From Pogona vitticeps (Eukaryota; Chordata; Lepidosauria; Squamata; Agamidae), in assembly GCF_051106095.1 (NCBI RefSeq), contig NC_135783.1, positions 329,019,322-329,083,321 of the forward strand: a stretch of DNA of 64,000 bases. Reading direction: 5' to 3'. Of this stretch, positions 54,241 to 64,000 are shown in pieces (the first letter of the stretch is position 1; each line of letters opens with the position of its first letter). The position numbers and the translations under genes were made by a program. The notes beneath the pieces were generated by a model. It saw only the letters and a program-made list of their open reading frames with translations. It made no database searches and was not told the origin of the DNA.

Positions 54241-56039
54241 GTGCAGTCTGACAGAAGCAATCCCCCACCCCCGCTTTCATTGCAAGGACAACAGGGGTGG
54301 GGTGGGGATCACAAGTTCCCCTTCCCTCCTCTTCCTATGCCCAAACAGGGTTAGGACGAGAAGTCTGACAGAAGTGATCCCCCACCCCATCTGTCGTTCA
54401 TTCATTATAAAACTGTTTTTCTTTTCCCTTTCAGCCCTTGAAAATGTATAAAATATATGACGTGGCCGTCGTACTGAAAAGTTTGGAGACCCCAGAGAAT
54501 AATGCCTCTGCTGAAAATCTGGCCTGTGGCCAGCTGTACTGAGAAATCTTCCACCATAAAGCAAGAAGGAGAAATACATCCATATTGATCAAGCAAACTT
54601 TGGAAATGACCCCTACAATATAATCAGCCAAGGGCAAAATATTTCCCAAGCAAAGCAATCCTCAGAATGGAGAACATACACTACATATATCCAAAACAGG
54701 AAGAAAGAATCAAAGACAACTCTGTACAAAAAGTATTGCTGGGTTTTCATACAAATGCATGCTCAACCATTGCAAGGAAGAGCAACATTCTTTAGGGCTG
54801 CTAACACGAGCAGATCCATCAGACCCTTAAAAAAATTAAGACTAAGGCTGGGGCTTCACTGTTTATACATGGGTAGCTTGTTTTGCAGACTGTATTTTGG
54901 AGTGCAACCTCCAGACTTCCCGAAGCAGCACTTCCAGAACTGGACTGCAACTCCCATAGTTCTCCAGTCATTCCCCAGAGCTTGGCCTGGCCTCTGCCTC
55001 CTCGCTCAGATGTGGTTCATCTGCTTTCAGCTCTTTCTCTACAACTGGAATGTCCATCTCCCTTCCTATAGCCTCCTGACACACAGCTGCATTGCGCAAC
55101 ATCAGGTCTACCCTGGAGCTAGGGCAGAAAGCCCACTAAGGAAAACCAGAGTGTCCCGCTCATAACTAGGAAGGTGAGCAAGAGAATCTAGAGATAGTGA
55201 TACCTAAACTAGGGGTGTTCTAAGAGAACTAGTGGAAATGCTGAGAAATCTACCGAAGTGAGTGCACAATTAGAAGTTACCAGGTTGTTTGGTTGTGCTA
55301 CGATTCGTACCTGAACCCATATTGAGTCCCAGAGTTAACCCACTGATATCATGATTTCAATGAATCTTAGTTTGCTTAAATCTGGATCCACCTGGTACAT
55401 CAAGCATTTCTGTTTTCTTTTCTTTAATTCTTCAACCTTATTTTATTTACAATGTTTTTATCCTGCCTTTCTCTTTAAAAGGTCCCATGGCAGCTTTAAA
55501 ACAATTGATGTAAAAAGAGTACATGCTAGGCGCTTTAAAGTTTTACAAGTATCCCAATAAAAACAATTTCCATATTCAGCAGCATTGAATGTGTTTAAAC
55601 ATAACATTTAAACCATACTCTATGTACTTTATTTAATCTTTTCCTAACCAAATGCTTCTATTCAAATGCTTATGCCCGTTGGGGCAAAAAATTAATAGAG
55701 GTACTTTCAAAGAAAAAGTATTTACTAAATCAAAGTCAAATAAACATGTCAAATCACTCTATTTAGGGCACTGGGAAATTTTCTGGGGGGAAAACACATT
55801 CCTATGCAATAAGAAGACTGTTGTTATTCTGTGCCCTGGATCCTTTTTGCAAACTAGGCCAACTTACACTCCAAACAGCAAAGCAACTGTCTGGGAGGCA
55901 GGTGTGGCCTTCTGCCTTGCATTCTATGATCATGAGGAGCAGGATTAAAAGACTGCACTTGCTCACTTACCCTATGTACATGTAGTTTTAGAAGAGGTAG
56001 TCGTTAGTCTGTTCAAGTATATCAGACAAAATCCGAAGA
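54241..56039. other. Upstream PTPN21 intron, unassigned
   Basis: Starts with two diverged copies of a block containing 'ccttccctcctcttcctatg' (about 54210-54390). The 136-codon frame at 54755-55165 shows no family resemblance. Confidence 0.35.
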
Positions 56040-56240
56040 AACAAGACGAAACCAAAAAAAAGGGACAAAAACACGTGGCAATTTAAAGACTAACTATTAT
56101 AAATTATTGTGAGATTTCATGGACAAGTCTACTTTATCAGACATACAGGGGGGAAAATGAAATGCTGGATTAAATACTAATTTCACAAGTAAAACATTCC
56201 AAATATTCATATGCACTTTCACTTTTCCCCCATAAAAATG
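56040..56240. repeat. Dispersed repeat, 'tgatgaagtgg' type, inverted
   Basis: 'cgtggcaatttaaagactaa' and 'aagtctactttatcagacat' match 39785-39900 in the same orientation. Confidence 0.5.
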
Positions 56241-56289
56241 GATGGCTTCCATTCATTCCATTGGAAAAATGTAGCTGGACACTCTGTTG

Positions 56290-56545
56290 CAGTGTAACAT
56301 ACCTTCTAAGGCTAAGCAACACATTGAAGCCTGCTTTGGCTGTGACTTACTAAAGTACTGGATTTCAGCCAACAGTTTGCTTCTTCTCCAACAAAAAGTG
56401 GCCTTTTGGGGTACCTGGTGGCCAAAATCCAGTAGGAAGTCACAAATGGAATAGGTTCATTAATTAATGGGGATTTGGTGAGTTAAGTCCCCCATAAGTT
56501 CCATTGATTTAATGGGCCTACTCTAGTTAAGATTTACTACTTGAT
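56290..56545. mobile_element. Worn MITE, family of 38688-38869
   Basis: 'ggctaagcaacacattgaag' near the left and 'ttaatgggcctactctagtt' near the right recall the 38688 family; the copy appears rearranged. Confidence 0.4.
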
Positions 56546-57035
56546 TACAGAAACAGACTTCAGAGTATTGTATGTTTTGGATAGTTTAACTTTTCAAAGC
56601 AAGCAACTTTCACAAAACAACTTACAATATTTAATTAGTATAAAAAAGCTTTAAACATTCAATAAATATTCAACAGAACAAACAGATGGAATCAAAATGC
56701 AATTTAAAATAAGAGTCCAAAAAAGAAAGACAGAGCTTTCTAAAACAAGACAATCTTCTTGAAAAACTGGAAGGGGCTTGGCAATAATCACTATTGAGCA
56801 GATCTTGCCTCTGGCCTATATCAGTTAGATGTCATTTAATAAAAGGGCCAAGAGCAAAGCTTCAGCTGTCACTCTCAAGACTCAGGCAGTTTACTATGTG
56901 TGTAGCTGGTCCTGAGGATAGTGCCAAGCCATTTAGGAGTGCAACAGTCACTATCATAACTTTTAAACTGAGCTGGGAAGATAATTTGCAATGATAGACT
57001 AAAATCCAATATTATTTTACAATTAGAATCAACAA

Positions 57036-57570
57036 AATCTCAGTCTTGGCTCACCTTCATTGCCTCCCTATCAGTTTACATGCTCAATTCAAGGTGCTGG
57101 TTATGACATGTAAAGTTCAGGACCTCAATACTCTTGAGTTTTCTCAGAGTATTGAGAAATACTCTGGGTACCCATTTTACTTGCTCCTCCCAAGCCATGC
57201 TGCTACACCAAGAAAAACCAAAAAGGCAACAAGAAGTAAACGGGTCTTCGCAGTGGTGGCCCCCAAACTTTGGAATAAGCTTCCAATTGAGATACGCCAG
57301 GTTCCTGGTCTCCAGAGATTCAGGAAATTAGTGAACACAAAACTGTTCAAAGCTGCCTTCAACAACTTATCCCTGGATGTGTTTACTATTATTATTATTT
57401 TTTTAAAAAACTCTTTTCTTTTGTTTTCCTTTCTTTCATTTAATTTTAGATCTGAATCACCACTCTGCTATACGGGGTCGTGGGCAGTTTGGGGTTTTTA
57501 ATTTGTAAACTGCCTAGAGTACTATGTTCACTAAAGGGGAAGTATATAAATAAAATAAAATAAATAATTG
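57036..57570 (+). mobile_element. CR1/L2-group LINE 3' end
   Basis: Frame 57046-57501 reads LHCLPISLHAQFKVLVMTCK and RVFAVVAPKLWNKLPIEIRQ, the tail block of CR1/L2 RTs, then 'gcctagagtactatgttcac' and a TAAAA-type tail. Confidence 0.8.
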
Positions 57571-57602
57571 ACTCATACAATCCAAACTATTTGATTATTG
57601 TA

Positions 57603-57933
57603 GGTAAAGGTTCCCCTTGACATTTAGTCTAGTTGTGTCCAACTCTAGGGGGCGGTGCCTATCCCCGTTTCCAAGTCGTAGAGCCAGCGTTTGTCCAAAG
57701 ACAGTTTCCATGGTCATATGGCCAGTGGGACTAGACACAGAACACCGTTACCTTCCCACCATGGTGGTACCTATTTACTTGCATTTGCATGCTTTCGAAC
57801 TGCTAGGTTGGCAGGAGCTGGGACAAGCGACGGGAGCTCAATCCGTCACGTGGATTCGATCTTAGGATGGCTGGTCTTCTGACCTTGCAGAACAGAGGTT
57901 TCTGCAGTTTAACCTGCAGGGCCACCACATCCC
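57603..57933 (-). mobile_element. Sauria-type SINE, 14-bp target duplication
   Basis: Same family as 50786-51122. Direct repeat atttgattattgta at 57589-57602 and 57934-57947 is perfect, so the insertion is fairly recent. It landed next to a LINE tail. Confidence 0.9.
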
Positions 57934-57947
57934 ATTTGATTATTGTA

Positions 57948-58772
57948 CTGGGTCCTAAAAGCCCTTTAGAACTTTATAAAACTGCAGGATAGCAGAAGCC
58001 TGTGTTCATTACATTAACATTTCATTCAGAGTGATACCAGATAATTGTTTTCCAACTTTTAAAAGTGATTTATTTTTGAATATCCTTTTGATTCACTTTT
58101 GAATATCCTTTAAGTTTAATGTAATGTAATGTAGAACAGGCAAAAAGGATGTCCAGGAGATGTATATATTTTATATATTTTCGTCTTTTCAGCGTATTGA
58201 GCCAGCAAAGTATATATGTAGATGATCTTCTTCTACAGTATTTAGAGATTATCAAAACTCCAAGTATCAAAAACTTAATGTTTTTAAAATACAGCAATGA
58301 AGCCTTAAAAATATAACAATATAACAATGCTGCATCTATTTTAGTTTTTTAATTTCTAAAGCAATAAGTGGTTACATTACCACACCTGCCCTCCCCATTC
58401 CTTTCATAATTGTAGGTATTTTACGAGCTTACATATAACATTGCTTTATGCATTTTCAATCATAATGCATTAAACAACTGAAGCAGGAGAACTGTTCACA
58501 TCAAGAATGGAGAACTCTTAGCCCTCTAGCTGTTTAGGGCTTTTATACCTTCATAATGGCAATGAGGGATTGGGCCAACAGAAACTAAAGCCCAAAACAC
58601 CTCAAAGGCTACAGATTTTCCACCATTTATCTAAACATGACACCATAACTACTCATTAAAGAAGTTATCAGAAGCATAAGATTAGCTCTATAATTTCAGC
58701 ACACTAACTCATTTTGTAAAACTGCCACAACTTCTTATTAGTCATCCAAACTGATAGAATTTAATAATATAT
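57948..58772. other. Upstream PTPN21 intron, unassigned
   Basis: AT-rich; nothing recognised. Confidence 0.35.
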
Positions 58773-58784
58773 ATTCCATCCAAT

Positions 58785-59857
58785 GACTACGCAAAAGCCT
58801 TTGACTGTGTAGACCACAGCAAACTATGGCAAGTTCTTAAAGAAATGGGAGTACCTGATCACCTTATCTGTCTCCTGGTAAAACTATATGTGGGACAGGA
58901 AGCAACAGTTAGAACTGGAGATGGAACAAATGATTGGTTCAAATTGGGAAAGGAGTATGACAAGGCTGTATATTGTCTCCCTGCTTATTTATATGCAGAA
59001 TACATCATACAAAAGGCTGGACTGGGTGTATCCCAAGACGGAATTAAGATTGCCGGAAGAAATATCAACAGTGTCCGATATGCAGATGATACCACTCTGA
59101 TGGCAGAAAGTGAGGAGGAATTAAAGAACCTCTTAATAAGGGTGAAGGAGGAGAGCACAAAAATGGTCAGTAGCTCAACATAAAAAAACTAAGATCATGG
59201 GCACTGGTCCCATCACATCCTGGCAAATAGAAGGGGAAGATATGGAGGCAGTGACAGATTTGACTTTCTTGGGCTCCATGATCACTGCAGATGGTGACAG
59301 CAGCCACAAAATTAAAAGATGCCTGCTTCTTGGGAGGAAAGTGATGACAAACCTAGACAGCATCTTAAAAAGCAGAGTCATCACCTTGCCCACAAAGGTC
59401 TGCAGTCAAAACTATGGTTTCTTCCATTAGCGATGTATGGAAGTGAGAGCTGGACCATAAAGAAGGCTGACCGCCGAAGAATTGATGCTTTTGAATTGTG
59501 GTGCTGGAGGAGACTCTTGAGAATCCCCTGGACTGCAAAGAGAACAACAAAATGGATAGGTTCCATGAAGGAAATTAGCCCTGAGTACTCACTGGAAGGA
59601 CAGATCCTGAAGCTGAGGCTCCAATACTCTGACCATCTAATGAGAAGAGAAGACTCCCTGGAAAAAACCTTGCTGTTGGGAAAGTGTGAAGGCAAGAGAA
59701 GAAGGGGACGACAGAGGATGAGATGGTTGGTCACTGTCATTGAAGCTACCAACATGAATTTGATCAAACTCTGGGAGGCAGTGGAAGACAAGGGGGCCTG
59801 GCGTGCTCTGGTCTATGGGGTCACAAAGAGTCGGGCACGACTTAACGACTATACAAC
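58785..59857 (+). mobile_element. BovB LINE, 5'-truncated, 12-bp target duplication
   Basis: Begins inside the RT at DYAKAFDCVDHSKLWQVLKE and runs through RYADDTTLMAESEEELKNLL and LWCWRRLLRIPWTAKRTTKW to the tail 'gtcgggcacgacttaacgac'. Several frameshifts, including at the GKGVRQG motif, so it cannot code. The duplication attccatccaat at 58773-58784 and 59858-59869 is perfect. Confidence 0.93.
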
Positions 59858-60050
59858 ATTCCATCCAATTGCTTCCATTACAAGGTTTTTTTTTACAGAA
59901 TAGGATCCCTGCAGTCAGTTTGCAAGAATTTTAGATAGTACTTCAACCTCCAATAAACCTTTCCCCCCCCCCAACTATTTATTTCTTAACTAATAATGAA
60001 AAGGAAAACACGGCTACAGCAGCTACTTGATATATGACAATAAACATCAT

Positions 60051-62372
60051 AATGGTTGTTGTGGGTTTTTAGGGCTCTTTGACCATGTTCTAAAAGTTGT
60101 TCTTCCTAACGTTTTGCCAGTCTCTGTGGCCGGCATCTTCAGAGGACAGCACTCTGTGCTCTGGTGTAGTTGGCTTGGGAGTGGAGTATTTATGGCTGTG
60201 AGACAAGCTTTTGTCCTTTTCAGGAGATGGGTAATTAGTGTGTCTTGTTGTGGGTGTATTGTTGTGACAAGGGGGAGAGATTATCTGTCATTGTGGTTGA
60301 TAGGTGTCATTAGCTGGTCTTTTGTGTATAGTGATCCCTGGTCCTTGTAGCTGGGTAGAGGTCGTTGGCCTTTTGCATGCTGTATTTTTCAGAGCTGGGA
60401 GCCAAATTTTGTTGAGTTTCAAACTTTCCTCTTTTTTGTTGAAGGTCTGCTGGTGCTTGTGGATTTCAATGGCTTCCCTGTGCAGTCTGATGTAATGATT
60501 GCTGGTATTGTCCAGTATTTCAGTATTTTGAAATAGAATTTCACGACCAGCTTGTTTTAGCGCATGTTCAGCTACTGCAGATTTTTCTGGTTGTTTTAGT
60601 CTGCAGTGTCTCTCATGTTCTTTGATTCTGGTGTGGATGCTTCATTTTGTGGTTCAAATGTATACCTGTCCACAACTGCAAGGTATCCGGTATACACCTG
60701 CAGTGGTGAGGGGGTCCCTTCTGTCCTTTGCTGGCCATAACATTTGTTTTATTTTTGTGGTGGGCTTGAATACTGGTTCCCCATGGGGTCCGTGACCCCT
60801 TTGATGTATGGCAGAAATACTTTATTTGTGGGTGGGTTGTGAAGGTGTCATCCACATATCGGAACCAGACTGTGGGTGCGAGGGGTGCCGAAGCCAGGGC
60901 AAGTTTTTGAAAGGCTCCATGTAGAAGTTTGATATAACCGGGCTGAGGGGGCTCCCCATGGGCACTCCATCTGTCTGTTCATAGAATTCATTATCCCACT
61001 GGAAATAGCTGGTCCTTAGACAGTGTTGGGAAAGGGCCTTGATTTCTTCTGGAAAGATCTGCTGGATGAGTGTCAGGGTGTCCTTTATCAGTACCTTAGT
61101 GAACCAGGATACTACGTCAAAACTGACCAGTCTATCCCCAGGGTTGAGTTTTAGGGTGCTGATCTTTCTTATGAAATGTCCTGAGTCTTTGATGTAGGAT
61201 GAGGTTTGTCCAATGTGGGTCGCTAGGTGTTTGGCTAATTCATTTGTTGGGGAGCTGATGGCACTTACAACGGGCCTGAGTGGGACTGAGTCCTTGTGGA
61301 TTTTGGGGAGTCCGTATAGTCTTGGTGGGAGAGCTTCTGTCTTGCAGATTCGTTGAAGGACGTTGGGGTGCAGGGAGGAACTCCTGATCAGCACGTTTGT
61401 TTGTTTTGTGATTTTGTTGGTTGAGTCCCGTTTCAGTTTTCTGTAGGTGGTGGGGTCTAGAAGTTCCCTGATTTTGTCTTTGTATTCTTCTGTTTCCATG
61501 ATTACTGTGGCGTTGCCTTTGTCTGCTGGCAGGATGATGACATCCGGGTCTGAGTTCAGGGACTTGATGGTGTTTCTCTCCTTTCTTGTTATGTTGCTTT
61601 TGGGGGGTTTTGCTTTCTGTAGGATCCTAGTCACTTCACCTCTTATTTCCTCTGCTTTTTCTTCTGGAAGATAATATAATGCTGATTCCACGCTGGCAAT
61701 TATGTCTTCCACAGGAATTTTACTGGGTGTGACTGCAAAATTTCCTCCTTTGCTTAAGACTGAGGTTTCTTCTGGGGAGAGTTGGCATCCTGATAGGTTG
61801 ATGATGATGCGCAAGTTGTCTAGTGTAGGTTTCTGTTGGCTTGTTTGGCATTTGTTGAATTTCCGTTTTTGTCTGTCTGTGTGGTTCATCATTTCTTTTT
61901 CCATCTTTTTGTAAGAGAGGGTATCAATCTTGTCCCAATCTTGACTTCTCATTTTTTGGCTGATAGTGATGTGTAGGCATAATAGTTCTTTGTGGAGTCC
62001 AGTTTTTTGCGGGTTGTGTGGATTCTTTCCCGTAGGAGGGCGTGTTCCAGACGGTCGTAGATGCGGCTGGCCTGTGGGGAAATGGTGGTCCTTTTTGTCC
62101 TGAAGAAGGCTGGTATGGTTTTTGTGTCTCTGCAGCGTAGTAGAAATGTTAAGAAACATAGTAGGTGTGCTCTTTTGCTTTGGAGTGTTTCCAGTCTCCG
62201 GGTCTGTCTGACTGTTTCCTCCCCGCAGAGGCATTCAATGTATTCGCGAAGGCTTTCATGGCTGGGATCTAATGGTTGTTGTGGGTTTTTCTGAAGAACA
62301 ACCTTCAGAATATGGCCAAGGAGCCTGAAAAACCCACAACAACCATTAGATCCCAGCCATGAAAGCCTTCGC
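60051..62372 (-). mobile_element. Penelope-like element, broken, with terminal inverted repeat
   Basis: Minus-strand coding pieces show LPADKGNATVIMETEEY, PPRLYGLPKIHKD and GVPMGSPLSPVISNFYME, the signature of Penelope-like reverse transcriptases, with a region near 60480-60650 resembling the flank of the GIY-YIG endonuclease. Not whole: about three breaks. The 5' end carries a perfect inverted repeat (62246-62290 against 62328-62372). Flanks share 'aaacatc', a possible target duplication. Confidence 0.88.
62246..62372. repeat. Perfect 45-bp inverted repeat, 37-bp loop
   Basis: Left arm 62246-62290 starts 'gcgaaggctttcatggctgg'; the right arm 62328-62372 is its exact complement. The loop 62291-62327 contains 'ctgaagaacaaccttcag', itself partly self-complementary. 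Confidence 0.95.
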
Positions 62373-63512
62373 AAAAACATCTAAATGTTGGTAATAATTC
62401 CTTAACATGTGAATGCTGAAAAATTTAGAAACACATTTCTGAATTTTGATACACTCATCTGTTATGTCTGCAGCAGAATGAGGAATGATTACTGTATTAC
62501 TAGCGAATCACTTAATTATGGCAGTCTTCTATCACTTTTCTGACAAAGTTATTTCCTTAGCTTTTACAGTTACAGTTGTTAAATGAACGGAAGCTACTAT
62601 ACCTTAGAATCCATCATTTAGAAGTCTTCAGTGTCATGTATACACTTTCTTAACAAAGTATTCATAGGAGATAAAATGTAGAACTTCCTCACTCTCCTTC
62701 TTTGCTATTTCTTTCTGTTCTGAACATGAGGCCTATAGCCATATTACACAGGCTGCTTTTGAAAGGCAATGCAGTAACACCTGACCTTTCCTTCTTCATT
62801 ACTATGTGGCCAAGAAGCCACAATGACAACTTATATCTCCTCTTAAGGTAACCATTCACAAACAGGTCTGGCCACAATATTTGAAGTGAAGCCAAATGTA
62901 TTCCTATATGTATCATAGCCTAGATCATTACATTATTGTACAGCAGCATTTGCTATAACAATTATGCTAATGATGACTTTTCACCTGATTACATATACTA
63001 TTTAATTAGAACCACCCCATGAGACAATCTGAGGCATTTCCTTCAGACATAAGGTTTGAAAGAGAATTTGGAATTTCCAGGCACAAGATTTTGGAATGAC
63101 ACAGTCTTTGCATCTCAAGCCATTTCCTTGAGCACCCTCCATATTTCCTCTTTCTGCCAGTGGCACCCGAAAATGTGGTTGGTGTTGCCCCCAAGATTGT
63201 TTGCTAAGTCACACTGCTAGGCTTCTGGACTCCCATCTTCTAATGCATATATGCATTCCAACCTTCGCCTCTGAGTTTTTATTCTTTCTTTTTTTCTCCA
63301 TGCCTGGAGAAAAGTGTTGATGGAAACACATAGTTTGGCTAGCTCTCTTGGCTAGGCTCCAGTTTGAAGCCATTCTGCTCATGTTTGTCTCACTATCCTT
63401 GATGGCTTCTATTTCTGTTCTACCCAACAGTAAGTCTTTCTGAAAAAGTGAAATTGAAATAATCTGGTATGATCAGAAATACAAGTGTATTGAGGGGGGG
63501 AGTGTTCCTTAA
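62373..63512. other. Upstream PTPN21 intron, unassigned
   Basis: No exon or repeat recognised; in particular no match to the expected first coding exon of PTPN21. Confidence 0.4.
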
Positions 63513-63870
63513 CCCAGGGGTCCCCAACCCCCGGTCTGCAGCCCAAAACTGGGCCATGGCCTTGGCAGGACTGAGCCACAGAGACAGATCTCCCACCCCT
63601 CTGCACGCAGGCCCCCCCAGCATGCACATATGCCCCTGCCACATACATGCACAGATGCATGCATGCACCGCCCATGCACACATGGCCCCCCATATACACA
63701 CATGGAGACCCGCCCACCCATGCATGGATGCTCTGCCCCACCCACCCCATACACGGATGCACACATGCCCCGCCCATGCACGCACAGACAACCCCCTGCC
63801 CCCCTGTTGAACTGGTCAGGTGGAGGGTTCGAAAAAGGTCGGGGGCCACTGTGGTTCGAAAAAGATTGGG
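63513..63870. mobile_element. hAT MITE with CA-rich minisatellite core
   Basis: Starts 'ccaggggtccccaacccccg', the end motif of the family at 46184-46486, here inverted in content. The core repeats 'cccatgcacacatg'-like units. The right end is uncertain. Confidence 0.6.
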
Positions 63871-64000
63871 GGGCACTGCCTTAACCCATTCCCTTCTTCT
63901 TTTTCTGCTAAAATACAGAGAGAGAGAAAGAGCTTTGCAGCTTTTAGGGGAAACGTTTAGTTTTAGACCTGAAATCACATTTTAACACTCCATATGAGAA

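Noticed and set aside
54755-55165. 136-codon plus-strand frame
   Set aside because: No recognisable domain, no splice or promoter context, average intronic composition.
60822-62234. 470-codon minus-strand frame as a host gene
   Set aside because: The motifs are those of Penelope-like reverse transcriptase and the element is broken.

Overview
The window looks like a chromosomal segment from a squamate reptile (lizard or snake). It carries most of one host gene on the minus strand. The rest is introns and flanks filled with retroelements and small DNA transposons. Squamate is inferred from the repeats: BovB (RTE) LINEs together with tRNA-derived SINEs that share a BovB-like 3' tail (Sauria type), CR1 and CR1/L2-group LINEs, an L1 3' end, a Penelope-like element, and many hAT and Tc1/mariner MITEs. 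No species can be named from the sequence alone.

The host gene is PTPN21 (PTPD1), a FERM-domain non-receptor protein tyrosine phosphatase. Seventeen coding exons read from 45578 down to the stop codon at 3630-3632. All joints have GT-AG borders and matching phases, giving 1127 residues with no internal stop. In order they encode most of the FERM domain (exons between 45578 and 31520), a serine-rich joint (27450-27510), a long disordered linker in one 1469-base exon (21250-22718) with two PPxY motifs and an acidic run, and the catalytic domain (12296 to 3630) with a WPE loop and an [10 protein letters not shown] signature. The first coding exon, expected to hold the start codon and about 60 residues of the FERM F1 lobe, is not visible. 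At least 18.4 kb of intron lies between 45579 and the window end. The 3' flank (1-3629) holds the 3' UTR and two MITEs. No second host gene was found.

Layout by coordinate: 1-3629 flank and 3' UTR; 3630-8604 catalytic exons; 8605-17111 introns with L1, a pile of CR1/L2 elements and a BovB copy; 17112-24899 linker exons; 24900-34059 introns with CR1, MITEs and a long TATC microsatellite; 34060-45578 FERM exons, with an old RTE element split by a GC-rich hAT MITE; 45579-64000 upstream intron with SINEs, a BovB copy with clean target duplications, and a broken Penelope-like element ending in a perfect 45-bp inverted repeat.

The most useful second-look items are the Penelope-like terminal hairpin and hammerhead-like cores, the MITEs whose interiors have expanded into tandem arrays, the mariner MITEs packed with internal copies of their own end motif, and two tandem (NAGNAG) splice acceptors in PTPN21. 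I saw no evidence for a wholly new multi-gene system.
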